Notes under the pieces: generated by a model
The model's database searches: none
What the model was told of the DNA's origin: nothing
The model's input: only the letters and a program-made list of their open reading frames with translations
In this document: piece by piece, positions 45,685 to 54,717 of the stretch
Layout of the letters: every line of letters starts with the position of its first letter
Position numbering within the stretch: the first letter of the stretch is position 1
NCBI RefSeq assembly: GCF_015230015.1
Contig: NZ_JAAKZC010000002.1
Coordinates: 62,001-126,000, forward strand
DNA length: 64,000 nt
Reading direction: 5' to 3'
Origin: Campylobacter concisus
GTDB lineage: Bacteria; Campylobacterota; Campylobacteria; Campylobacterales; Campylobacteraceae
Position numbers and translations under genes: made by a program

Positions 45685-45883
45685 GAGTTTTAAAAATCCA
45701 CTAGCGGCAAAAATAGCTCAAAACGCTAGAAATTTGGGCTTTGAGCAGCTTATGAACGAAGAGTTTGTGCAGATGCTTCTTAGCTCAAAAAAGTTGGAGC
45801 TAAGTGCCGTGGATAGGGAAAATGTGGAGCAAATTTTTATAAAACTGATGGAGATAGAAGAGAAAGTACAACTTAGCAAATAA
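45674..45883 (+). CDS. Small conserved hypothetical protein (69 aa)
   Basis: A 69-aa helical protein starting 'MRYESFKNPLAAKIAQNARN' and ending 'MEIEEKVQLSK'. The ATG lies inside the last codons of pgeF, an 11-base overlap, and GGATAAA precedes it. It ends ten bases before the iadA start. No family is recognised. The tight packing and sensible composition suggest a real gene. Confidence 0.65.
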   Translation: MRYESFKNPLAAKIAQNARNLGFEQLMNEEFVQMLLSSKKLELSAVDRENVEQIFIKLMEIEEKVQLSK

Positions 45884-45893
45884 AGGAGAAAAT

Positions 45894-47033
45894 ATGCTTT
45901 TGCTTAAAAATGCTAATCTATACACGCCAAAATTTCTTGACAAGTGCGATGTTTTGGTAGGTGGCGGTAAAATTTTAGCTATCGGCGAGGGGTTAAGCTT
46001 TAGCGTAGAAGGGCTAGAAATTTACGATCTTAAAGGTAAAATTTTGGCTCCAGGCCTCATTGATCAGCACGTGCATATCACGGGTGGCGGTGGCGAGGCT
46101 GGATATCACTCAAGAACGCCTGAGATCACGCTTAGTCAGATCGTAAAATACGGCACGACCACACTTGTTGGCGTTTTGGGGACCGATGGTGTCACCAGAA
46201 GCTTGGAAAATCTCTACTCAAAGGCAAAAGCGCTCGAGTTTGAGGGCATCTCGACCTTTATCCACACTGGCTCATACGCAAGCCCCTGTGTGACATTTAC
46301 TGGCGACATCGCAAAGGATCTCATTTTAATAGACAAAGTGATCGGCGTAAAGATCGCACTAACCGACAACCGCGGCAGCTACGTCTCAAAAGAGGAGCTC
46401 ATCAAGATACTAAGCAAGATACGCATAGGCGGCATGGTCTCTAAAAAAGGCGGCGTGCTTCACATGCACATGGGCGGATTAAGCGAGAAATTTGACAACG
46501 TCTTTAAGGTGATAAAAGACTATGAATTCCCAGTTCATTACTTCTCGCCGACGCACTGCGCTAGGACAAAAGACCTGTTTAACGAGGCTTTGAAATTTCA
46601 AAAAATGGGCGGAAACGTCGATATCACAAGCGGTGGAAGTAAATTTGCCCCGCTTCATGAGGTGGTGGCTTACGGCCTTGAAAATGGGCTAAATTTAGAG
46701 CGCCTAACGATAAGCTCAGACGGCAACGGCAGCGTGCCTAAATTTAACGAAAATGGCGAGCTAGTGGGATATGGCTGTGCGTCATGTGCGTCAAATTTGG
46801 AGGTATTGCAAGCTTTGGTAAGAAATAAAATTTTAAATATAGAAGATACTTTGGCCTTGATGAGTAAAAATGTGGCGAGGTATCTAAATTTAAGCCAAAA
46901 AGGCGAGATAAAAGTTGGCAACGACGCTGATCTTTGCGTCTTTGACGAGGAGCTAAATTTATATGACGTGATCGCAAAAGGCGAGTTTTGTGTCAAGGAC
47001 GAAAAGGTCGTTAAAAAAGGCTTTTTCGAGTAA
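45894..47033 (+). CDS. iadA: Beta-aspartyl (isoaspartyl) dipeptidase
   Basis: A 379-aa amidohydrolase that cleaves isoaspartyl dipeptides from damaged proteins. The N-terminal beta domain is followed by 'LAPGLIDQHVHITGGGGEAG' (metal-binding HxH near residues 61-63). Next come 'YGTTTLVGVLGTDG', 'GVKIALTDNRGSYV' (the usual bridging Lys is in 'VKIAL'), 'HMHMGG', 'FSPTHCARTKDL' and 'TISSDGNGS' with the catalytic Asp. AAAGGAG precedes the ATG. A dihydroorotase-like alternative is less likely given the GGGGE motif. Confidence 0.9.
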   Translation: MLLLKNANLYTPKFLDKCDVLVGGGKILAIGEGLSFSVEGLEIYDLKGKILAPGLIDQHVHITGGGGEAGYHSRTPEITLSQIVKYGTTTLVGVLGTDGVTRSLENLYSKAKALEFEGISTFIHTGSYASPCVTFTGDIAKDLILIDKVIGVKIALTDNRGSYVSKEELIKILSKIRIGGMVSKKGGVLHMHMGGLSEKFDNVFKVIKDYEFPVHYFSPTHCARTKDLFNEALKFQKMGGNVDITSGGSKFAPLHEVVAYGLENGLNLERLTISSDGNGSVPKFNENGELVGYGCASCASNLEVLQALVRNKILNIEDTLALMSKNVARYLNLSQKGEIKVGNDADLCVFDEELNLYDVIAKGEFCVKDEKVVKKGFFE

Positions 47034-47106
47034 ATTTATAGAAATTTGAGCTTTATTTATAGCTAAAAAAATCTTTAAATTTAGCTTCAATAAAGCCAAG
47101 TTTCAA

Positions 47107-47223
47107 TATAATCCAAGCTTTATTTCACACACGACAATCCTAAATTTGGTTGTGCGAAAGCATTAATGGTCGTGGAGGATAAAACTAAATTCAAGGCAAA
47201 ATGCCTAAAACAAGGAGAAACTC
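47107..47223 (+). promoter_or_regulatory. rpsB promoter and structured leader
   Basis: A TATAAT -10 box at 47107-47112 gives a leader of about 105 bases before rpsB. CACGAC (47130-47135) can pair with GTCGTG (47169-47174) or, with its flank, with TTGTGCG (47149-47155), so alternative folds are possible. A further hairpin AGGCA-AAA-TGCCT lies at 47194-47206 just before the AAGGAG ribosome site. Ribosomal protein operon leaders are often autoregulatory, but that is not shown here. Confidence 0.5.
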
Positions 47224-48012
47224 ATGGTAACTATGAGAGATTTATTAGAGTGTGGCGTACATTTTGGTCACCAAACACGCCGCTGGAATCCAAAGATGAA
47301 AAAATTTATCTTTGGCGAGAGAAAAGGTATCTATATTATAGATCTACAAAAGACTATTCGCTACTTCCGCTACACTTACAACATCGTTCGTGACGCAGCT
47401 GCTGAAGGCAAGTCAGTGTTATTTGTCGGTACTAAAAAACAAGCTATCGACGCTATCAAAGAGTATGCTGAAAAATGTGGAATGCCTTATGTAAATCACC
47501 GCTGGTTAGGTGGTATGATGACAAACTTCGGTACTATCCGCCAGTCTATCCGCAAACTAGAAGTTATCGAGACTATGGAAGAAGATGGCTCGATAAATTT
47601 ACTAACTAAAAAAGAGGCTTTGATGCTTCGCCGCAAAAAAGAGAAGCTTATCGCAACTCTAGGTGGTATCCGTAATATGAAAAGCCTTCCTGATATGATA
47701 TTTGTTGTTGATACAGTGAAAGAAAAGATCGCTGTTCAAGAGGCAAATCGCTTAAAAATCCCAGTTGTAGCACCTATCGATACAAACTGCGATCCTGACG
47801 TTGTTGATTATCCTATCCCAGGAAATGACGACGCGATCCGCTCTGTTCAGCTTTTCTGCCAAGAGATGGCTGAGGCTATCAACGAAGGCAAATCACTTCT
47901 TGAGCAAGATGGTGGCGAACAAGCTGCTGGCGAAGAAGTAAGCCAAGATGAGAAAGACGCAGTTGTAGCTGAGGCTATGAGTGAAGAAGACTTTGGCGAG
48001 GACGAAGAGTAA
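47224..48012 (+). CDS. rpsB: 30S ribosomal protein S2
   Basis: A 262-aa S2, part of the small ribosomal subunit. It starts '[20 protein letters not shown]' (20 residues) after the initiator Met. It contains '[10 protein letters not shown]', '[12 protein letters not shown]', '[13 protein letters not shown]' and '[13 protein letters not shown]', the family signature. The C-terminal 35 residues form an acidic tail, usual in epsilonproteobacteria. AAGGAG precedes the ATG. Its stop codon overlaps the tsf start. Confidence 0.97.
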   Translation: MVTMRDLLECGVHFGHQTRRWNPKMKKFIFGERKGIYIIDLQKTIRYFRYTYNIVRDAAAEGKSVLFVGTKKQAIDAIKEYAEKCGMPYVNHRWLGGMMTNFGTIRQSIRKLEVIETMEEDGSINLLTKKEALMLRRKKEKLIATLGGIRNMKSLPDMIFVVDTVKEKIAVQEANRLKIPVVAPIDTNCDPDVVDYPIPGNDDAIRSVQLFCQEMAEAINEGKSLLEQDGGEQAAGEEVSQDEKDAVVAEAMSEEDFGEDEE

Positions 48013-49076
48013 TGGAAATAACTGCACAAATGGTAAAAGAGCTCCGTGAATCAACCGGAGCTGGCATGATGGACTGCAAAAAGGCACTTGGCGAAGCAAA
48101 TGGCGACATGGAAAAAGCTGTTGATATTCTTCGTGAAAAAGGCCTAGGTCAAGCTGCTAAAAAGGCTGACCGCCTTGCAAGCGAGGGCCTAGTAAGCGTT
48201 GAAGTTTGCTCAAAATGCAAAAAAGCAACTATTAGTGAGATCAACTCTGAAACTGACTTTGTTGCTAGAAACCCACAGTTTCAAGCACTTGCAAAAGACG
48301 CTACAGCTCACATCCAATCAAGCGGTATAAAAACAGTTGAAGAGCTAAATGCTAGCACTTTAAATGGCGTTAAATTTGAAGAATACTTCAAAACTCAGAT
48401 CGCAACTATCGGCGAAAACCTTGTAGTTCGTCGCTTTGAGACTATTAGCGCTGATGATAAGGGCGTGGTAAATGGCTATGTTCACTCAAATGGCCGTGTT
48501 GGCGTACTTATCGGTGCAGCTTGCGAAAGTGCTGAAGTTGCAAACAAAGCAACTGAATTTATAAGAAATTTATGTATGCATGCAGCTGCGATGAAGCCAA
48601 GCGTTATAAGCTACAAAGACCTTGATAAAGAGTTTGTTGAGAAAGAATTTATCGCACTTCGCGCTGAGCTTGAAAAAGACAATGAAGAACTAAAACGCCT
48701 AGGCAAGCCACTTCACCACATCCCTGAGTATGCTAGCCGCTGCCAGATAGGCGACGCTGAGCTTGCAAAAGCTACAAAAGCGATCGAAGAAGAGCTAAAA
48801 GCTGAGGGTAAGCCTGAGAAAATTTGGGATAAGATCATCCCTGGTAAGATCGAGAGATTTTATGCTGATAACACAGTGCTTGACCAACGCCTTACGCTTT
48901 TAGGTCAGTTTTATGTAATGGACGATAAAAAGACTATCGAACAAGTTATCGAAGAGAAAAGCAAAGAGCTTGGCGGCAAGATCGAGATCGTAAAATACGT
49001 TCGCTTCGAGCTTGGCGAAGGCTTAGAGAAAAAAGTAGATGACTTTGCTGCAGAAGTTGCTGCTCAAATAGGCTAA
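48012..49076 (+). CDS. tsf: Elongation factor Ts
   Basis: A 354-aa nucleotide exchange factor for EF-Tu. The N-terminal UBA-like domain has 'LRESTGAGMMDCKKAL', then 'SEGLVSVEV', the core contact 'INSETDFVARNPQFQ' with Asp/Phe positions known to touch EF-Tu, and 'HIQSSGIKTVEE'. It is longer than E. coli Ts, with the insert typical of Campylobacter. The start overlaps rpsB and the stop overlaps the ABC ATPase gene. Confidence 0.96.
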   Translation: MEITAQMVKELRESTGAGMMDCKKALGEANGDMEKAVDILREKGLGQAAKKADRLASEGLVSVEVCSKCKKATISEINSETDFVARNPQFQALAKDATAHIQSSGIKTVEELNASTLNGVKFEEYFKTQIATIGENLVVRRFETISADDKGVVNGYVHSNGRVGVLIGAACESAEVANKATEFIRNLCMHAAAMKPSVISYKDLDKEFVEKEFIALRAELEKDNEELKRLGKPLHHIPEYASRCQIGDAELAKATKAIEEELKAEGKPEKIWDKIIPGKIERFYADNTVLDQRLTLLGQFYVMDDKKTIEQVIEEKSKELGGKIEIVKYVRFELGEGLEKKVDDFAAEVAAQIG

Positions 49077-49720
49077 TGGAAATTTTAAGAGCGTCTAATC
49101 TAGGCTTTGCGTATGATTATACGCTCTTTAACAATATAAATTTAATTCTCAATCAAAAACAAAGTATTGCGATAACTGGCGTTAGCGGTTGTGGCAAATC
49201 AACACTTTTACATATACTTTCAACACTTTTAAAACCAAATTTTGGCGAAGTTATCTACCAAGATAGATCGATCTATGAGCTCTCTCAAAACGAGCTTTTG
49301 GCTATTAGAAGGCTTCATTTTGGCATTATTTTTCAGTCGCACTATCTTTTTAAAGGCTTTAGCGCTTATGAAAATATCGAGCTTGCAAGCATACTATCAG
49401 GCGAAAATATAGAAAAAAATGATCTTGAAGCGCTTAAAATTTCAAGCGTTATAAATCAAAAAGTTGGTGAGCTAAGTGGCGGTCAGCAGCAGCGTGTCAG
49501 CATTGCTAGAGTGCTTACTAAAAAGCCAAAGATCATCTTTGCAGACGAGCCAACAGGCAACCTTGATAAGCAAACGGCAAATGAAGTGATGCAGGTTTTA
49601 TTTGACTACATAAATGAAAACAACGCCGCCCTTGTTTTAGTCACTCACGACAACGACTTAGCCGCAAAATGCGACAACTCATACAAGCTTGAGAACAAAG
49701 AGCTTGTGCAAATTTCTTAA
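49076..49720 (+). CDS. ABC transporter ATP-binding protein, LolD/FtsE-like
   Basis: A 214-aa ABC ATPase. Walker A 'GVSGCGKST' lies near residues 36-44, the Q-loop in 'GIIFQSHYLF', the signature 'LSGGQQQRVSIARVL' near 140, Walker B 'IIFADEPTGNLD', and the switch His in 'LVTHDNDLA'. It resembles LolD/MacB-type ATPases that work with lipoprotein-sorting or mechanotransmission permeases. No permease is adjacent, so its partner is unknown. It starts on the last base of tsf, and fliR follows after 89 bases. The same order is known in C. jejuni. Confidence 0.82.
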   Translation: MEILRASNLGFAYDYTLFNNINLILNQKQSIAITGVSGCGKSTLLHILSTLLKPNFGEVIYQDRSIYELSQNELLAIRRLHFGIIFQSHYLFKGFSAYENIELASILSGENIEKNDLEALKISSVINQKVGELSGGQQQRVSIARVLTKKPKIIFADEPTGNLDKQTANEVMQVLFDYINENNAALVLVTHDNDLAAKCDNSYKLENKELVQIS

Positions 49721-49809
49721 AATTTAGCTTCAAATTTCTAAAAACTACCGCATAAATTTAAAAACAAAGTAAAATTTTGTAAAATTAGCAAAAATTTAAA
49801 AAGAGCAAA

Positions 49810-50571
49810 ATGGAACTAGTAGAATTTTTTGGAGCCGATAAAGCTATAGTTTTTATGCTTTTATTTGCACGTCTAAGCGGTCTCATCGTCTTTTTTCCAT
49901 TCTACTCGCACAATCAAATTCCTCTTAGCGTAAAAACGCTTTTAGTTTTTGTTCTTTGTGTCGTGCTTTTTCCTCTCTCAAAAGCTCATGAAAACTCTAT
50001 AAATTTCCTAGTCGGTGAGATACTTGGCGAGGTGATGCTAGGTCTTAGTGCAGGACTTATGCTAACCATCATATTTGCCACGCTTCAAATGGCAGGCGAG
50101 CAAATTTCCATGGTCATGGGCTTTTCTATGGCCTCTGTGCTTGACCCACAAACTGGCACAAACTCTCCAGTCATTGCAAACCTTATAAATTTCATCGCAC
50201 TGCTAACATTTTTGGCATTTGATGGACATCATTTACTCCTTCAGTTTTACGCTAGCTCACTTGCTGTGGTGCCTCTAGGAGATTTTTATCCACGCCCTGG
50301 CATAATGAGCTATGCGATAAATTTATTTACAAATTTGTTTATATTTGGCTTTATCATGTCATTTCCTATCATCGCCCTCTCTTTGCTCTCAGACTCCATT
50401 TTTGGTATGCTCATGAAGACGATGCCGCAGTTTAACCTACTAGTCATCGGCTATCCTATAAAAGTGACGATCGGATTTTCTGTTTTGATAGCCATTTTAG
50501 CAGGCATTATGAAGATAATGAGCGACCTACTTTTAAAAGTGATAAATGATCTGCCAGCTCTGTTTTTTTAA
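49810..50571 (+). CDS. fliR: Flagellar export protein FliR
   Basis: A 253-aa inner-membrane component of the flagellar type III export gate. It has about six hydrophobic segments. Family features are 'LLFARLSGLIVFFPFYSHNQ' (20 residues), 'LGEVMLGLSAGLMLTIIF', 'AGEQISMVMGFSMASVLDPQ' and 'GMLMKTMPQFNLLVIGYPIK'. It lies in a housekeeping run rather than a flagellar cluster, as in C. jejuni, where flagellar genes are scattered. Confidence 0.93.
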   Translation: MELVEFFGADKAIVFMLLFARLSGLIVFFPFYSHNQIPLSVKTLLVFVLCVVLFPLSKAHENSINFLVGEILGEVMLGLSAGLMLTIIFATLQMAGEQISMVMGFSMASVLDPQTGTNSPVIANLINFIALLTFLAFDGHHLLLQFYASSLAVVPLGDFYPRPGIMSYAINLFTNLFIFGFIMSFPIIALSLLSDSIFGMLMKTMPQFNLLVIGYPIKVTIGFSVLIAILAGIMKIMSDLLLKVINDLPALFF

Positions 50572-50627
50572 GAAAATAGCAATGAAATTTATCATAGAAT
50601 AGGCTTTTACTATTACAAGGAGGGATG

Positions 50628-52184
50628 ATGAAAGTTGCTCTTATAAATAAAAATCCAGCAGTTTCACGTCTGATAACTTTAAGTCTGAATAAAATCGGCA
50701 CCGAATATAGCGAATTTGAGGATCTAAATGGATTTGACGATGCTCAGTTTGACTTTATTATAATCGACAGCGACGTGGACAGCAGCGAGCTTGCGACTAC
50801 AAAAGATGTGATGTATCTAGCAAGTCGTGGCGAGAGCAAACCAGAATTTGCTACTTTGATGCTTGAAAAACCATTTTTACCGACTGAATTTATAAGTGTT
50901 TTTGAGCAAAATATCCCAAAAGATGAGCCAGCTGCCCAGCAGAGCGAGAGTGAGCAGAGTGAAAGTGACTTTGGTGACTTTAGCGACGAGGCTATAAATT
51001 TTGACGAGATGTCTGGGTTTAAACTGCCTGATATCGATACAAATTTAGAAAATTTTGCAGATCTTGACAAAGAGCTTTTAGAAAGTGGCATAGATAGCCC
51101 AAGCGAGGAGATTAGCCAGAGCGACTTACAAGAGGAAAATGAAGCTAGCGATATGGAGTCTTTAGAAGAGCTTGAAGACCTACAAGAGCTTGCCAGCGAA
51201 GATCTTGCTGATGAGAGCGTGGATGAAGAGACTAGCGAAGCGATAAGTGATGCGCATGAGAGCGAAGAGAGTAAAGATGGCGATCTAGCAGAGCTTAGTG
51301 CGCTTGTCGATGAGATAGAAAATATGCCAGAAGAGTCTGAAGCAGATGAAGAGCTAAATAAAAATTTAGATGATATTATTAGCCAAAATGACGTTGCAGG
51401 CTTGGTTGATGAAGAGAACACTGGTAGCGAGTTTGACGAGATAGATCAGAGTAAATTTGAGCTTAGTGAGATTGATTCGCTTGATGAAGAGCTAAATAGT
51501 GAAGAGTCTAATGAGGAAAATAAAAATTTAGACGATATCGAGCTAGATGTTCAAAATTTAGAGCAAGAAGAGCTAAATATAGACGATCTAGCCAAATTTG
51601 ATGATGAAGATAGCCTTGAAAATGAGGCAAATTTAGAAGATGAGCCTAAAGATGATGAGAATTTAGATGAGAGCTTTGAGGCTGATGAAGAGCAAATTCA
51701 AGTAGATGATGAAAAAGTAGAAGAAGATATAGAAGAAGAGGCTTTGGATGAAATTTCAAGTGAGGAGCTAGAAAATTTAGAGTCTAGCCAGAGTGAAAAT
51801 GCTTCTAATGAGATGCCAGTAGAAGAGCTAGAAGATGTGAGCGAGCCAGAAGTTAAAGAAGATCTAGGTCTTGCGGATGAAACTTTTGAAGAAGAAAATG
51901 CTCAAGAAGAAGACGTACAAGAAAAGAGCAAAGACGCAGCATCAAGCGAGTTAAACTTCGACGCAGTATCGATAGATGATATAGATGAAAGCACGATGTT
52001 GGCGGCATTTGGACTAAAAGATATGCCTCAAACAAGCTCAAAAAAAGAGACAAAAGAAGGCTACAAAGAAGAGCTAACTAAAAAGATAACAAAACACGTC
52101 CACGAGTCACTAAATGAGAGCTCACTAAGAGATGTGCTAAAAGATATGAACATCAAGATAAATATAAGTTTCGAGGAAAAGTAG
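50628..52184 (+). CDS. Highly acidic low-complexity protein
   Basis: A 518-aa protein. The first 90 residues look folded and receiver-like ('KVALINKNPAVSRLITLSLN', then 'FDFIIIDSDVDSSEL'). From about 100 to 460 it is dominated by Glu, Asp, Ser and Leu in irregular repeats ('LEELEDLQELASEDLADES', 'ENKNLDDIELDV'). The last 55 residues are basic and helical ('KEELTKKITKHVHES', 'LRDVLKDMNIKINISFEE'). A similar highly acidic protein lies between fliR and gmk in C. jejuni. Function is unknown; scaffold or polar-localisation roles are conceivable. AAGGAGGG is followed by two ATGs; I chose the second for spacing, though the one at 50625 is possible. Confidence 0.78.
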   Translation: MKVALINKNPAVSRLITLSLNKIGTEYSEFEDLNGFDDAQFDFIIIDSDVDSSELATTKDVMYLASRGESKPEFATLMLEKPFLPTEFISVFEQNIPKDEPAAQQSESEQSESDFGDFSDEAINFDEMSGFKLPDIDTNLENFADLDKELLESGIDSPSEEISQSDLQEENEASDMESLEELEDLQELASEDLADESVDEETSEAISDAHESEESKDGDLAELSALVDEIENMPEESEADEELNKNLDDIISQNDVAGLVDEENTGSEFDEIDQSKFELSEIDSLDEELNSEESNEENKNLDDIELDVQNLEQEELNIDDLAKFDDEDSLENEANLEDEPKDDENLDESFEADEEQIQVDDEKVEEDIEEEALDEISSEELENLESSQSENASNEMPVEELEDVSEPEVKEDLGLADETFEEENAQEEDVQEKSKDAASSELNFDAVSIDDIDESTMLAAFGLKDMPQTSSKKETKEGYKEELTKKITKHVHESLNESSLRDVLKDMNIKINISFEEK

Positions 52185-52796
52185 TTGCAAGGACAAATTT
52201 TAGTAGTTTCAGGACCTAGTGGAAGCGGTAAAAGCACGCTTTTGGGCCGTCTTTTAAAGGAAGAGAAAGACCTATATTTTTCTATCTCAAGTACAACAAG
52301 AGCCAAAAGAGAAGGCGAAGTCGATGGGGTGGATTATTATTTTATAAAAGAGGATGAATTTAAAAGCGGCATAGAAAAGGGCGAGTTTTTAGAGTGGGCG
52401 CAGGTGCATAAAAACTACTATGGCACGAGCTTAAAGCCAGTTTTAGCAGCGCTTGAGGCTGGGAAGATAGTGATATTTGACATCGACGTACAAGGCTTTC
52501 ACATCGCACTTGAGAGATTTAAAAGCTATATCACCTCAGTTTTTATCACGACTATAAATAAAAAAGAGCTTAAAAAGCGCTTGAAAAACCGCGGAACAGA
52601 TAGCGAAGAGACGATAGAAAATCGCCTAATGAACGCAGTTGGAGAGATGGAGCATATCTTAGAGTATGATTATTTTTTAGTAAATGATGATATCGAAAAG
52701 AGCTACCGCGGACTAAAGTCAATACTTAGAGCGATGAGGCTAAAAAGTGCCAAGATAAACTTGAGGCGCGTTATAGACGAGTGGATAGATTGCTAG
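52185..52796 (+). CDS. gmk: Guanylate kinase
   Basis: A 203-aa enzyme phosphorylating GMP to GDP. The P-loop 'VSGPSGSGKSTLLGRLLKE' lies near residues 8-26. The GMP-binding part 'FSISSTTRAKREGEVDGVDY' (20 residues), 'FLEWAQVHKNYYGTS', 'IVIFDIDVQG' and 'RLKNRGTDSEETIENRL' are all present. The start is a TTG directly after the TAG of the acidic protein gene, with GAGG upstream in that gene's end. This points to translational coupling. Confidence 0.94.
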   Translation: MQGQILVVSGPSGSGKSTLLGRLLKEEKDLYFSISSTTRAKREGEVDGVDYYFIKEDEFKSGIEKGEFLEWAQVHKNYYGTSLKPVLAALEAGKIVIFDIDVQGFHIALERFKSYITSVFITTINKKELKKRLKNRGTDSEETIENRLMNAVGEMEHILEYDYFLVNDDIEKSYRGLKSILRAMRLKSAKINLRRVIDEWIDC

Positions 52797-52847
52797 AAAT
52801 TCAGGAATTTATGATAACATTTTGAAAAATTTTAACGAGGAGAAAAG

Positions 52848-53069
52848 ATGGGTTCTTTTAGTATTGGACACTGGCTAGTTGTTTTGGCGATTATTATTTT
52901 ACTTTTTGGAGCAAAGAAGATCCCAGAACTTGCAAAAGGACTAGGTAAGGGCATAAAGACTTTTAAAGCCGAGATGGAAGACACAACACCTGAAAAGAGC
53001 GAGAAAGTCGAGCATAAAGAAGAGAGCGCTGCTAGTCATAAGATAGAAGAAACAACTAAAAACGCATAG
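52848..53069 (+). CDS. tatA: Twin-arginine translocase subunit TatA
   Basis: A 73-aa TatA/E protein. One N-terminal membrane helix ('[20 protein letters not shown]') leads into the conserved amphipathic helix '[17 protein letters not shown]' and a charged tail. TatA forms the pore of the Tat system, which here would export FdhA and the small Tat protein of the formate dehydrogenase operon. GAGGAGAAAAG precedes the ATG. tatB and tatC are not adjacent. Confidence 0.94.
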   Translation: MGSFSIGHWLVVLAIIILLFGAKKIPELAKGLGKGIKTFKAEMEDTTPEKSEKVEHKEESAASHKIEETTKNA

Positions 53070-53078
53070 GTTTTAGAG

Positions 53079-54662
53079 TTGAAAAATAAAATAAAAGCTG
53101 AAATTTCAAAGGTTTTAGAGCGTGAATTTGTGCTTGAAAAGCCAAAAGATAAAAATTTAGCCCACTATGCGACGCCACTTTTTAGCCTTGCAAAGGAGCT
53201 AAGAAAGTCGCCGGCTATGATAGCTAGCGAATTTGCTGATAAATTTAGTGATAGCAAGATAGTCGAAGCTAGTGCGGTAAATGGCTACTTAAATTTCAAG
53301 CTTAAGAGCGAATTTTTAGATGAAATTTCAAAGCAAATTTTGCTAGATAGCGAAAATTTTGCAAAAGAAGATACAAATAAAGATAGCTATTTAATAGAAT
53401 ACATCAGCGCAAATCCAACTGGGCCGCTTCACATCGGACACGTTAGAGGTGCGGTTTACGGCGATACTTTGGCTAGGCTTGGCAAAAGACTTGGCTACGC
53501 CATCTCAACAGAATACTACATAAACGATGCGGGCAATCAAATAGATCTGCTTGGAACTTCGATATCTCTCGCGGCCAAAGAGCAGCTTTTTGGCGAAAGT
53601 GTCGTCTATCCAGAGAAATATTACCGCGGGGATTATATTTTAGATATCGCTAAGCTTGCAAATGAGAAATTTGGTAAGGAAATTTTTTATGACGAGAGCA
53701 GAAACCCTGAGCTTGCTGAGTTTGGCAAGGATATCGTGCTTGATATCATCAAAAAAGACTTAGCTGATGTTGGGATATTTATAGAGAGCTGGGCTAGCGA
53801 AAAGGCTCTTTATGACCATCTTGTGCCAACTATAGAAAAGCTAAAACGCTCAAATCAAATGTATGAAAAAGAGGGCGCTACCTATATCGCTTCTACTACG
53901 CTTGGCGACGATAACGATAGGGTTGTGGTTAGAAATGACGGCAGACCGACATATCTAGCTGGTGACATCATTTACCATAATGCTAAATTTGAGAAAAATT
54001 TTGACCACTATATAAACATTTGGGGTGCGGATCATCACGGATATATTGCAAGGCTAAAGGCTGCGATAAATTTCCTTGGGTATGATGAAAACAAGCTTGA
54101 AGTGATACTTATGCAGATGGTTAGCCTGCTAAAAGATGGTAAGCCATACAAGATGAGTAAGCGTGCTGGCAATGCCGTGCTTATGAGTGATATCGCAAGC
54201 GAGATCGGTGCTGAGGCGCTTAGATTTATCTTTATAAGCAAGGCAAACACAAGTAGCTTGGAATTTGACGTAGATGAGCTTAAAAAAGAGGATAGCTCAA
54301 ACCCTATTTTTTATATAAATTATGCTCACGCTAGGATAAATCAGGTCTTTGCAAAGGCTGAAAAAAGCGTTAGCGACGTGATAAATGCGGACTTTGAGTG
54401 TCTAGATGAAAATGCTAAAAATTTACTTTTTGAAGCACTGATATTGCCTGAAATTTTAGAGGACGCTTTCATCTCAAGACAGCTTCAAAAGATCCCAGAC
54501 TATCTAAAGTCACTAGCTGCTAGCTTTCATAAATTTTATAATGAAAACCGCGTGGTTGGAAATGAAAATGAAGATAGCTTGTTAAAAGTCTTTGCAGTCG
54601 TTGCTATCTCGATAAAAACAGCATTTAATATAATGGGAATCACAGCTAAAGATAGGATGTAG
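53079..54662 (+). CDS. argS: Arginyl-tRNA synthetase
   Basis: A 527-aa class I synthetase. The HIGH motif is in 'PTGPLHIGHVRGAVYGD' near residue 118, the KMSKS-like motif is 'YKMSKRAGNAVLM' near 365, and the DALR anticodon-binding domain has 'NYAHARINQVFAKAE'. The start is TTG, nine bases after tatA. The length is slightly below the E. coli enzyme but normal for epsilonproteobacteria. It ends at a bidirectional terminator shared with the facing sugar transferase gene. Confidence 0.95.
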   Translation: MKNKIKAEISKVLEREFVLEKPKDKNLAHYATPLFSLAKELRKSPAMIASEFADKFSDSKIVEASAVNGYLNFKLKSEFLDEISKQILLDSENFAKEDTNKDSYLIEYISANPTGPLHIGHVRGAVYGDTLARLGKRLGYAISTEYYINDAGNQIDLLGTSISLAAKEQLFGESVVYPEKYYRGDYILDIAKLANEKFGKEIFYDESRNPELAEFGKDIVLDIIKKDLADVGIFIESWASEKALYDHLVPTIEKLKRSNQMYEKEGATYIASTTLGDDNDRVVVRNDGRPTYLAGDIIYHNAKFEKNFDHYINIWGADHHGYIARLKAAINFLGYDENKLEVILMQMVSLLKDGKPYKMSKRAGNAVLMSDIASEIGAEALRFIFISKANTSSLEFDVDELKKEDSSNPIFYINYAHARINQVFAKAEKSVSDVINADFECLDENAKNLLFEALILPEILEDAFISRQLQKIPDYLKSLAASFHKFYNENRVVGNENEDSLLKVFAVVAISIKTAFNIMGITAKDRM

Positions 54663-54682
54663 CTTTATAGCTACCAGACAAA

Positions 54683-54717
54683 TTTAGTCAAAAAGAGATA
54701 TGCGGTTTTTGACTAAA
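54683..54717. terminator. Bidirectional terminator between argS and sugar transferase
   Basis: TTTAGTCAAAAA and TTTTTGACTAAA form a perfect 12-base stem with an 11-base loop. On the plus strand a CCCTTTTTT tract follows. The right arm overlaps the final bases of the facing sugar transferase gene. A smaller hairpin GTAGCT-TTAT-AGCTAC sits at the argS stop (54659-54674). Confidence 0.8.

Noticed and set aside
47166-47393. 75-codon frame overlapping the rpsB start
   Set aside because: It runs out of frame through rpsB; the ribosome site and S2 sequence fix the real start at 47224.
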